DNA of 64,000 nucleotides, taken from NCBI GenBank assembly GCA_016720655.1, contig JADKKE010000010.1, forward strand, positions 134,343 through 198,342. Reading direction: 5' to 3'. Source of the stretch: Bacteroidota bacterium. GTDB lineage: Bacteria; Bacteroidota; Bacteroidia; AKYH767-A; 2013-40CM-41-45. The first letter of the stretch is position 1, and each line of letters begins with the position of its first letter. The position numbers and the translations under genes are program-made. Shown here one piece after another: positions 44,824 through 52,530 of the stretch. The notes under the pieces are model-generated. The model did no database searches, was not told where the DNA came from, and worked only from the letters and a program-made list of their open reading frames with translations.

Positions 44824-44945
44824 TCATGTTCTTTCTACAACAAGACGTATCGTTTTCGTTGAGTGCATCGCGAGAACATTCACAAAATAAATTCCCTTCC
44901 CCCACTCTGCAACCTCAAACCCTATCAAAATAACAATTGCAACAA
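44824..44945 (-). pseudogene. T9SS sorting-domain remnant
   Basis: On the minus strand a short frame reads VAEWGKGIYFVNVLAMHSTK, then TIRLVVERT and a stop at 44824-44826. This is the last third of a T9SS type A sorting domain (GKGIYFVNV ... LVVE) with no gene upstream. The rest of the 314-nt gap to 45136 has only the -7 boxes at 45101-45118. It is probably a relic of a lost exoprotein gene. Confidence 0.6.
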
Positions 44946-45100
44946 ATCTTTTTTAATTTCAGAATCAACGATTTTAGAAATCAGACTTTTGGAAACAGTA
45001 CATTCAGATTGCAAGTCAAATAATTGGCTAAAATTTTTTTTTGAAGAACACTTAGCTGAAAACTAATTTTAAAATCCAAATTCCTGTCCAAAGACCGGGG

Positions 45101-45118
45101 TACTTTTGTATACTTTTG
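45101..45118 (+). promoter_or_regulatory. Two overlapping -7 boxes TACTTTTG
   Basis: TACTTTTG at 45101-45108 and again at 45111-45118, 10 nt apart, 18-28 nt before the ATG at 45137. Both match TAnnTTTG perfectly. No -33 TTTG is at the usual distance from either. Confidence 0.45.
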
Positions 45119-45136
45119 GAAAATTAAAACTACCCA

Positions 45137-46255
45137 ATGGATCCAGGTTTGCTCATCACACAAATTGAACTGTATCGTTCGCGAATAAAACTAAAAGAAC
45201 CTTTTGTCATTTCTTTGGGTCCCCTCGATCATGCAGAAAATGTAATTGTTTTGATCCGTACGAATGAAGGAATCTCCGGCATTGGCGAGTGCAGCCCTTT
45301 TCGTACCATTCATGGTGAAACAATGGAAACATGCATGATCGTTGGAGCAGAACTTGCCAGGATGTTAGTGGGAAAGAATCCAATCGATATTGAAAACTGC
45401 CATTCCATCATGGGCAAGTGTATCTTTGGAAACAACAGCATTAAGAGCGCCATCGACATAGCTTTGTATGATATTGCAGGGAAAGTAAAAAACACTCCGC
45501 TGTATCGTTTACTCGGTGGTATGCAAACCCGCGAACTTTTTACTGATTATACTGTGAGCCTTGGCCCATGCGAAAAAATGGTAGAAGATGCATTGAAAAT
45601 AAAGTCCGAAGGATTTCATTTCATAAAAATCAAACTCGGCGATACCGTTGAAAAAGATATCGAACGGATTCAGCGAATGCGGGAAGCTGTCGGGCCGACA
45701 ATTCCATTTCGCGTCGATGCGAATCAGGGTTGGACTGCTGATGGTGCATTGACAATCCTCCAGTCCATTTCCAAATCAAACATTCAGCATTGTGAAGAAC
45801 CAATCCCCCGCTGGGACTTTATGAAGCTTCCTGAATTGCGAAAGAAAAGCCCGGTTCCAATTATGGCAGATGAAAGCTGTTGCGATGAACACGATGCATC
45901 TCGGTTGATTTCCCTCAATGCATGTGATTCGATCAATGTAAAACTGGGTAAGTCCGCAGGAATTTATAAAGCGAAAAAGATCCTTGCTCTTGCAGAGAAA
46001 TCCGGCTTGCCGGTACAAGTTGGTGGTTTCCTGGAATCGAGAATTGGATTTACTGCAGCAGCTCATCTCGCTCTTTCGAGTTCAGCAGTTCAGTTTGTCG
46101 ACTTTGACACACCCCTGATGTTTGCCGAAGATCCTGTTACCGGAGGTATTCAATACGGGCCGAATGGCGCAGTTAGGATACCTGAAAATCCAGGTCTGGG
46201 TGTATGGATCGATGAATCCTACCTTTCACGTCAGGACAAGCATATAATTCACTAA
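45137..46255 (+). CDS. Dipeptide epimerase-like enolase-superfamily enzyme
   Basis: 372 residues of the mandelate racemase/muconate-lactonising (enolase) superfamily, closest in pattern to L-Ala-D/L-Glu epimerases that recycle murein peptides. Seen: the KxK pair in FIKIKLGD, metal ligands Asp in FRVDANQGW, Glu in HCEEPIP and Asp in MADESC, and the second catalytic Lys in SINVKLGKSAG. The end GVWIDESYL is typical. Dipeptide epimerase is favoured over the sugar-acid dehydratase subgroup by the DExD-type spacing and by frequency in Bacteroidota, but other substrates are possible. Intact. Confidence 0.85.
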   Translation: MDPGLLITQIELYRSRIKLKEPFVISLGPLDHAENVIVLIRTNEGISGIGECSPFRTIHGETMETCMIVGAELARMLVGKNPIDIENCHSIMGKCIFGNNSIKSAIDIALYDIAGKVKNTPLYRLLGGMQTRELFTDYTVSLGPCEKMVEDALKIKSEGFHFIKIKLGDTVEKDIERIQRMREAVGPTIPFRVDANQGWTADGALTILQSISKSNIQHCEEPIPRWDFMKLPELRKKSPVPIMADESCCDEHDASRLISLNACDSINVKLGKSAGIYKAKKILALAEKSGLPVQVGGFLESRIGFTAAAHLALSSSAVQFVDFDTPLMFAEDPVTGGIQYGPNGAVRIPENPGLGVWIDESYLSRQDKHIIH

Positions 46256-46358
46256 TTTACACCTGAATAGGAATTCAAAAAATTGGTGAAATTTCCCCTT
46301 TTTCGATCATTTTATTCCTTTCCTACCTCAGAATCTTCCTTTTGAACGTTCCGATCCT

Positions 46359-47657
46359 ATGAAAAAAACACTATTTCTACTCCAATTGATCATTGCTTCA
46401 TTGGCATATTCACAAAGTCCGCACCCGGCTTTGGTTGGTTATTGGCACAATTGGAACGATGCAAATGCGCCGTATATTCAGTTAAATCAAATCGATTCAC
46501 GATACAATATCATTGAAGTTTCCTTCGCAACTCCGGCCTTTGGAACGCACGCAAATATGCAATTCACACCCATCGGAACTTCAGTAAACGATTTCGTGAA
46601 CGACATTCACCAACTTCAAAGCAATGGAAGAAAAGTGTTGATCAGTATTGGTGGTGCATCTGATCCGGTCACACTGAGCGACACTAATGACAGAAATATT
46701 TTTGTGTCAACGATGATGGATATTTTGAATACCTATGATTTTGACGGTATCGATATCGACCTTGAAGGAAGCTCTTTGTCAGTTAACGGAGGCAGTATTG
46801 CAAATCCTACCGATGCACCGATTATCAATCTGATTGATGGTGTTCGTGAGATCATGCGACAATATTCTCTTCAGCATGGCAAAAGACTCTTGCTGACCAT
46901 GGCTCCGGAAACAGCCTTTGTCCAGGGTGGAATGTCTGCCTATGGCGGAATCTGGGGTGCTTACCTTCCCGTGATCACCGCTTTGAAAGATTCAATCGAA
47001 ATTTTGCAGGTGCAACTTTACAATAGCGGTTCGATGTTTGGCCTTGATAATGCTGTTTATACTCAGGGAACTGCCGACTTCATTGTAGCGATGACAGAAG
47101 CAACAATACAGGGATTCAATACTCCTGTAGGGTCTTTTTATGGCATTCCAGCAGAACATGTTGCTGTTGCATTGCCGGCATGTCCTTCCGCTGCGGGCGG
47201 TGGTTATACCAGTCCGGCAGTGGTTGAATCAGCAATGAATTATCTTCTTGGAAATGGACCTCGACCCGGTAATTACACTCTCGTGCAATCCGGTGGATAT
47301 CCCGATTTGAGAGGGATGATGACCTGGTCTGTGAATTGGGATATCGTGAGTACCTGCGGTTCCGCCAATGAATTTGCAAATACTTTTGAAAATATCTTTG
47401 GAACAAGTGCCGGAACTTCAGAATTAACAGAAAATAATTTTGAATTCTATCCGAATCCTGCAACTACAACTCTGCAAATTCGTTCCACCAATATCGGATC
47501 AGGAATGAATTATTTTGAACTCTACAATCTGATTGGGACTAAAGTTCAATCTGGTTTATTTTCAAACAAATCATTTGTCGTAGATGTAACCGGACTCTCC
47601 AAAGGAATTTATTTTGCAAAAGTCAATGATCAAGTTCAAAAAGTAATACTCCAGTAA
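46359..47657 (+). CDS. GH18 chitinase with T9SS sorting domain
   Basis: 432 residues: signal peptide (IIASLAYSQ), then a glycoside hydrolase family 18 barrel. Seen: ALVGYWHNWND, the KVLISIGGAS strand (SxGG), DFDGIDIDLEGSS, which carries the catalytic DxxDxDxE motif with its Glu, the LTMAPETAF and LQVQLYNSG strands, and MTWSVNWD. The C-terminal segment is a type A sorting domain (FYPNPATTTLQIRS ... LSKGIYFAKV). It would degrade chitin or related GlcNAc polymers outside the cell. Length is normal for a single-domain enzyme plus sorting domain. Confidence 0.95.
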   Translation: MKKTLFLLQLIIASLAYSQSPHPALVGYWHNWNDANAPYIQLNQIDSRYNIIEVSFATPAFGTHANMQFTPIGTSVNDFVNDIHQLQSNGRKVLISIGGASDPVTLSDTNDRNIFVSTMMDILNTYDFDGIDIDLEGSSLSVNGGSIANPTDAPIINLIDGVREIMRQYSLQHGKRLLLTMAPETAFVQGGMSAYGGIWGAYLPVITALKDSIEILQVQLYNSGSMFGLDNAVYTQGTADFIVAMTEATIQGFNTPVGSFYGIPAEHVAVALPACPSAAGGGYTSPAVVESAMNYLLGNGPRPGNYTLVQSGGYPDLRGMMTWSVNWDIVSTCGSANEFANTFENIFGTSAGTSELTENNFEFYPNPATTTLQIRSTNIGSGMNYFELYNLIGTKVQSGLFSNKSFVVDVTGLSKGIYFAKVNDQVQKVILQ

Positions 47658-47711
47658 TTCATCATTCATCCATTCACATCACAATTTCAACCCCGAATTC
47701 CCTTACCCATT

Positions 47712-48560
47712 ATGTTTGCAAATGCCTATGAAATCGCCAGCCAATATACTCACCCTGTATTGCTTTCCTTTCGATACTTCGACAAGACTGTAGAAAGCGG
47801 ACTCGGCAGCTTTGTGATTCTTAATGAAGAAGGCTGGATCATGACAGCCGCACATATTCTGGATCCAATGTTCACGTTTCAGCAACATGCCTTGGAAATT
47901 GAAAAATACAAGGCCGGGATGAAGAATATTTCATCAACTGATAAAAGCGTTAGTTATTTTTCTCCGAATCCAAAATGGCTGGTTAACTACTCACACTGGT
48001 GGGGTGCTGATCATCACCGCATCAATACTTTCATGATTTTGAAAGAAAATGATTTTGCAATAGGGAAAATTGAAAATTATAATCCTGCTTTTGTTTCACA
48101 TTACCCAATCCTGAAAAATCCCGATAGCCTCCGCAATGGAACGAGCTTGTGCAAACTAGGCTATCCATTCTACGATGTAAAAGCCTCGTTCAATGAAACC
48201 AACAATAGTTTCGTGTTTGATCCTTCCATTTTCCCAATACCTCGTTTTCCGATCGAAGGAATTTTTACCAGAAATATCCATGCCGGTAAATCTGCCGACG
48301 GAAAATACGATGTGCAATATGTTGAAACTTCCTCTCCGGGTTTACGCGGACAAAGCGGGGGACCAATCTTCGATGTGAATGGAAATATCTGGGCAATTCA
48401 AAGTCAGACCCGTCATCTGCCTCTTGGATTTACTCCACGGATCCGAAAAGGCAACCAGGAAATTGAAGAAAACCAGTTTCTCAATGTTGGTTGGGGTGTT
48501 CATGTGAAAACTATACTGAAGTTTTTGGATGATCATGGGGTGAAGTATGCGAAAAGTTAG
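47712..48560 (+). CDS. Trypsin-like serine protease
   Basis: 282 residues of the chymotrypsin-like (S1/DegP-type) fold without signal peptide or PDZ domain. Catalytic triad in order: His in GWIMTAAHILD (about 56), Asp in KENDFAIGKIE (about 118), Ser in LRGQSGGPIFD (about 218). The late motif NVGWGVHVKTILKFLDDHG closes the fold. Substrates unknown; lack of a signal suggests a cytoplasmic or non-classically placed protease. It starts 54 nt after the chitinase stop and could be co-transcribed with it. Intact. Confidence 0.88.
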   Translation: MFANAYEIASQYTHPVLLSFRYFDKTVESGLGSFVILNEEGWIMTAAHILDPMFTFQQHALEIEKYKAGMKNISSTDKSVSYFSPNPKWLVNYSHWWGADHHRINTFMILKENDFAIGKIENYNPAFVSHYPILKNPDSLRNGTSLCKLGYPFYDVKASFNETNNSFVFDPSIFPIPRFPIEGIFTRNIHAGKSADGKYDVQYVETSSPGLRGQSGGPIFDVNGNIWAIQSQTRHLPLGFTPRIRKGNQEIEENQFLNVGWGVHVKTILKFLDDHGVKYAKS

Positions 48561-48604
48561 AAAATAGAAATTAGAAATTAGAAATTAGAAATTAGAAAAA
48601 ATTA
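48558..48604. repeat. GAAATTA direct repeats
   Basis: Repeated TAGAAATTAGAAATTAGAAA, a low-complexity run at the end of the protease gene and just before the helicase gene. Confidence 0.7.
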
Positions 48605-48620
48605 ATACCAAATAAAAATA

Positions 48621-49925
48621 ATGACAACTACAAAAGAATTATCATTCGAACAATTACATTTGATTGAACCAATATTAAGAGCATTAAAGACTGAAGGATA
48701 TACAACTCCGACACCCATTCAGGAACAGGCAATTCCGGTGGTGTTGAAGCATCACGATTTGCTTGGATGTGCGCAAACGGGGACAGGAAAAACTGCAGCA
48801 TTTGCAATTCCAATTTTACAATTACTGGCTGAAGAAAAACATGCTCCGGGACACAGAACGATCAAAGCTCTGGTCCTCACTCCTACCCGAGAACTTGCAC
48901 TGCAGATTTCAGAAAGTTTCGGTGCTTATGGCCGTTTTACCGGACTCAAACATGCCGTTATTTTCGGCGGTGTTTCGCAACATTCACAAACCACAGCCTT
49001 GCGTTCGGGCATTGATATCCTCGTGGCTACACCGGGAAGATTGCTGGATCTCATGTCTCAGAGACATGTTCATTTGCAACATCTGAAATTCTTTGTCCTC
49101 GACGAGGCCGACAGGATGCTGGACATGGGATTTATCAATGACGTCAAAAAAATAATCGCTGCGATTCCGGTGAAAAGACAAACATTGTTCTTCTCTGCAA
49201 CAATGCCCGATGAAATTGCACGTCTTGCGGATACCATCCTGAAAAAGCCGATTCGCGTTGAAGTGACTCCTGTCTCTTCCACTGCACAAACTATTCAGCA
49301 ATCTTTGTATTATGTTGATAAAGGCAACAAGAAAAGGCTTCTTGCTGATTTATTACAAGATAAAAGCATTGTTTCCGCCCTTGTATTCACACGCACAAAA
49401 CGTGGAGCAGATGTTGTTGCAAGAGATCTTGCAAAAGCAGGTGTAAATGCTGAAGCTATTCATGGGAACAAATCCCAAAACAACCGTCAGCGTGCACTCA
49501 GCAATTTCAAATCAGGGAAAACAAGAGTACTTGTTGCTACCGACATCGCAGCTCGCGGAATTGATGTCGACAATCTTTCGCATGTAATCAATTATGAAAT
49601 TCCGAATATTTCCGAAACCTATGTCCACCGTATCGGTCGAACCGGACGTGCAGGAGCAAGTGGAATCGCAATTTCATTTTGTGACAATGATGAAAAACCG
49701 TACATCAAAGATATACAGAAGTTGATTTCCAGATCCATTCCTGTCATTGACAACCACCCCTATCCCATCCTTGGCAATCCAAGCCCGGATAGTGCACCAA
49801 AAAAGCAAAACAGAGGCCAGCAACGCGGAAGAAATAAATCATCCGGTGGAAGTCGTTCGGGCAGCTCATCAACCCAGCAAAAACCTGCACAATCATCCGC
49901 TCCAAAGAAAAAATGGAAGCGCTAA
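48621..49925 (+). CDS. rhlE: DEAD-box RNA helicase, RhlE type
   Basis: 434 residues with all helicase motifs in order: Q-motif (TPTPIQEQAIP), I (AQTGTGKTAAF), Ia (PTRELALQ), TPGRLLD, II (VLDEADRML), III (SAT), IV (ALVFTRTKRGAD), V (ATDIAARGIDVDNL) and VI (HRIGRTGRAG). A basic, Ser/Gly-rich tail (about 385-434: RGQQRGRNKSSGGSRSGSSS) follows, as is typical of RhlE-type proteins acting on rRNA and mRNA in the cold or in ribosome assembly. Cytoplasmic. Intact; a hairpin follows at 49988. Confidence 0.95.
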   Translation: MTTTKELSFEQLHLIEPILRALKTEGYTTPTPIQEQAIPVVLKHHDLLGCAQTGTGKTAAFAIPILQLLAEEKHAPGHRTIKALVLTPTRELALQISESFGAYGRFTGLKHAVIFGGVSQHSQTTALRSGIDILVATPGRLLDLMSQRHVHLQHLKFFVLDEADRMLDMGFINDVKKIIAAIPVKRQTLFFSATMPDEIARLADTILKKPIRVEVTPVSSTAQTIQQSLYYVDKGNKKRLLADLLQDKSIVSALVFTRTKRGADVVARDLAKAGVNAEAIHGNKSQNNRQRALSNFKSGKTRVLVATDIAARGIDVDNLSHVINYEIPNISETYVHRIGRTGRAGASGIAISFCDNDEKPYIKDIQKLISRSIPVIDNHPYPILGNPSPDSAPKKQNRGQQRGRNKSSGGSRSGSSSTQQKPAQSSAPKKKWKR

Positions 49926-49987
49926 AACCTTAGCTCAAATTGCAATTGATACTGCAATTGCGCTTTGATAAATTACCCTAAAAATAA

Positions 49988-50024
49988 ACCGCCCCGGACA
50001 TTACATCCTGGGCGGTGCCGTTTT
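49988..50024. terminator. Bidirectional terminator hairpin
   Basis: ACCGCCCCGGA pairs with TCCTGGGCGGT (one mismatch) across CATTACA. A short TTTT follows on the plus strand and TTTATTTTT on the minus strand. It lies between the convergent helicase gene and the lipoprotein gene. Confidence 0.75.
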
Positions 50025-50055
50025 ACGGAACGGGTTATATTGATTTTTAAATCGC

Positions 50056-50484
50056 TTAGTTTCTGATGAAATGCAAAATATCTGTTCTTGCCGGATTGTC
50101 ATCATTCAGCTTGATCATGGAGCTTGAATTTTCTACGACTACCCAGTCATCACTGATTTTTTCATGCGGCGCACTTGAGAAAATTGTCAGACGTAATTTA
50201 TTACTACTGTCATCCCTGCTCCATGTGCCATTTGTTGTCACTCCCGATTTAGTAGCAGTGAGCTGACCACCGGTAGCAAAGACAAACACATACCCGGAAA
50301 AATCGGCAGTATAATCATCCCCACTTTCGCTGAAGTAACTTACGCGCCAGCTTCCGGATGTAATATTTGCACTTACATTCGAAGAATTGCCGGATGAGGA
50401 TGAATTGTCGTCTTTTTTACAGGCCCCAAAGAACAATGCAATACTGAGGAAGATAACTTTCAGTTGACGTGATCTTGTTTTCAT
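50056..50484 (-). CDS. Lipocalin-like lipoprotein of unknown function
   Basis: 142 residues; start at MKTRSRQLKVIFLSIALFFG, with a lipoprotein signal and lipobox LFFGAC. A Ser/Asn-rich linker is followed by a beta-rich domain (about 45-142: GSWRVSYFSESGDDYTADFS, FVFATGGQLTATKSG, GTWSRDDSSNKLRLTI, DWVVVENSSSMIKLND) that resembles lipocalin-like DUF domains common in Bacteroidota. Probably anchored to the outer or inner membrane leaflet; ligand unknown. The Ser-rich linker suggests a surface lipoprotein. Confidence 0.8.
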   Translation of the reverse strand: MKTRSRQLKVIFLSIALFFGACKKDDNSSSSGNSSNVSANITSGSWRVSYFSESGDDYTADFSGYVFVFATGGQLTATKSGVTTNGTWSRDDSSNKLRLTIFSSAPHEKISDDWVVVENSSSMIKLNDDNPARTDILHFIRN

Positions 50485-50729
50485 GATTCTTGTTTTTTTG
50501 TCAAATGATTTATTCATAATGACACTGTAAACATAAGCTGAGGTGGCAGGATAATAAATTTATTCTCACTGAATGGGAAGAAATGGCAACCCAACAGGCA
50601 GAAACACAATTTCATCGAAAAGCGATTCCTCCACTTTCATGGTGAATGCACTGGTTTTTTTATCGAAATAAATATTTTCTGACCCTTTTCGTTCAATTTA
50701 TGTACCTTTAGAATCATCCTATATTGACT

Positions 50730-51101
50730 ATGGAAGAGCCAAGGCGGGCATTGATTATCGATGATGAGCAGGACATCTGTTACCTGCTTGGAAAGATGCT
50801 GTCTACAAGAAACATCCTCGCTGAATCTGCATTCTCGCTCGAAGAAGGTACCACTAAACTCCATTCAATACTTCCGGCACTTCTCTTTCTTGACATTCAC
50901 TTACCTGATGGTTCCGGACTGGATCATCTTCAATCCTTCCGTGCAGCCTTCCCGAAAACTTTCATTGTCGTTATGAGTGCTTACGATAGTTTTGCAGAAA
51001 GAAATGCCGCCATTGATAAAGGCGCAGATTTCTTTTTGCCCAAACCCTTCCAGAGAGAAATGATCGATGAGCTCATCAATACTTCCTTTCTAAAAACCTG
51101 A
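50730..51101 (+). CDS. CheY-like single-domain response regulator
   Basis: 123 residues: receiver domain only. Acidic pocket in ALIIDDEQD, phospho-acceptor Asp55 in LLFLDIHLPDGSG, conserved Ser/Thr in VVMSAYDS, Lys in FFLPKPFQ. A TTG two codons upstream is a poorer start. It is the first gene of an operon with the sigma-54 activator (13 nt later) and the MASE3 kinase, and may act as a phosphate sink or as a sensor-adaptor in that relay. No output domain. Confidence 0.93.
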   Translation: MEEPRRALIIDDEQDICYLLGKMLSTRNILAESAFSLEEGTTKLHSILPALLFLDIHLPDGSGLDHLQSFRAAFPKTFIVVMSAYDSFAERNAAIDKGADFFLPKPFQREMIDELINTSFLKT

Positions 51102-51114
51102 ATAAAAAACGAAT

Positions 51115-52530
51115 TTGGAAAAATTAAAAAATATTCTGCTGGTAGACGACGATGTCGACACTTGCACCTTGCTGACCCGCCTGCTCGAAAAGCATTCGTA
51201 TTCAGTCAGAGCCGCGCACAGTGGCCGTTCTGCTTTGACGATGGTAAAGGAACAATCCTTCGATGCCGTACTTTGTGATTTCCGCTTGGGCGACATGGAT
51301 GGAATTGAATTGCTGAGTGGTTTTAAAGCTCTTGCACCGGATTTACCGGTAATCATCATCACCGGCTATTCCGATATCCGTACCGCAGTAAACGTAATTC
51401 AAAGTGGTGCTTTCGATTATATCGCCAAGCCGCTTATTCCTGAAGAAATTTTACATCAGTTGAAAAAAGCGATTGATTCTACAGGTCAGAAACAATCCTC
51501 AGGCTCCAAGAAAACAGCTCATGAAGCAAAATCAAAACCTTCAGAATTTGTAGAAGGGACAAGTCCTCAGTCTGTAGAAATTTCCAAACAAATCGAACTC
51601 GTTGCACCAACAAATTTCAGCGTAATCATCTTTGGTGAAACAGGTTCCGGAAAAGAAGCAATTGCACGTTCCATTCACGAAAAAAGCAAAAGAGCAGCGC
51701 AACCGTTTATTGCATTGGATTGCGGTGCCTTGCCGAAAGACCTTGCCGGAAGCGAATTATTTGGTCATGAGAAAGGAGCTTTCACCGGGGCCCTGACAAC
51801 AAAAAGCGGACAGTTCGAACTAGCAGAAGGCGGTACTTTGTTCCTGGATGAAGTTGCCAATCTTCCATTCGATGTACAAACTTTATTGCTGCGTGTGGTG
51901 CAGGAAAGAAAAATGAAACGAATCGGCGGCACTTCGGAAATTTCTCTGGACGTACGGATTCTTGTTGCCTCGAACGAAAATCTTTTTGATGCTTACAAAA
52001 AAGGAAAATTCAGAGAAGACTTGTACCACCGCTTTAATGAATTCAGTATTCACATTAGCCCACTCCGTGAACGAAAGGAAGATATTCTTCCTCTTGCAAT
52101 GCATTTTCTGCAGAATGTAAACGAAGAACTGCAAAAGAATGTCCTTGGATTTGACAAAGAAGTCTGTGATTGTTTCCTTCAGTATTCATGGCCGGGAAAC
52201 ATCCGCGAATTAAAAAATGTTGTGAAGCGGGCTACCCTGCTTGCGCAAAGCAAACAGGTGCAAATGCACAACCTCCCTCTTGAAATTTCCAATCCTTCCC
52301 GCTTCATGGGAAATGAAACCCAGGTCATCGACAACCAACATACAAAAGCTCCATTGGATTTAAAAAGTGCGTCGATGCAGGCAGAATACGAAACCATTTT
52401 GGAAGCTTTGAAAAAAGTAAATTTCAATCGCTCCAAAGCTGCAGATTTGTTAAAGATCGACAGGAAAACATTATACAATAAAATGAAAGCGTATAAACTG
52501 ATCACTGATCTGAATGAAGGCGAAGAATGA
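51115..52530 (+). CDS. NtrC-family sigma-54-dependent response regulator
   Basis: 471 residues starting at a TTG (the frame gives MEKLKNILLVDDDVDTCTLL; no better start). Receiver domain (1-120) with Asp55 in VLCDFRLGDMDG and Lys in YIAKPLIP. AAA+ domain (about 145-385) with Walker A GETGSGKEA, the sigma-54-contact motif GHEKGAFTGALT (GAFTGA intact), Walker B TLFLDEVANL and the Arg finger region RFNEFSIHISPLRERKEDI. C-terminal Fis-type helix-turn-helix (LNRSKAADLL-like FNRSKAADLLKIDRKTLYNK). It activates transcription with sigma-54 after phosphorylation. Starts 13 nt after the CheY gene and overlaps the kinase gene by 17 nt. Confidence 0.96.
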   Translation: MEKLKNILLVDDDVDTCTLLTRLLEKHSYSVRAAHSGRSALTMVKEQSFDAVLCDFRLGDMDGIELLSGFKALAPDLPVIIITGYSDIRTAVNVIQSGAFDYIAKPLIPEEILHQLKKAIDSTGQKQSSGSKKTAHEAKSKPSEFVEGTSPQSVEISKQIELVAPTNFSVIIFGETGSGKEAIARSIHEKSKRAAQPFIALDCGALPKDLAGSELFGHEKGAFTGALTTKSGQFELAEGGTLFLDEVANLPFDVQTLLLRVVQERKMKRIGGTSEISLDVRILVASNENLFDAYKKGKFREDLYHRFNEFSIHISPLRERKEDILPLAMHFLQNVNEELQKNVLGFDKEVCDCFLQYSWPGNIRELKNVVKRATLLAQSKQVQMHNLPLEISNPSRFMGNETQVIDNQHTKAPLDLKSASMQAEYETILEALKKVNFNRSKAADLLKIDRKTLYNKMKAYKLITDLNEGEE

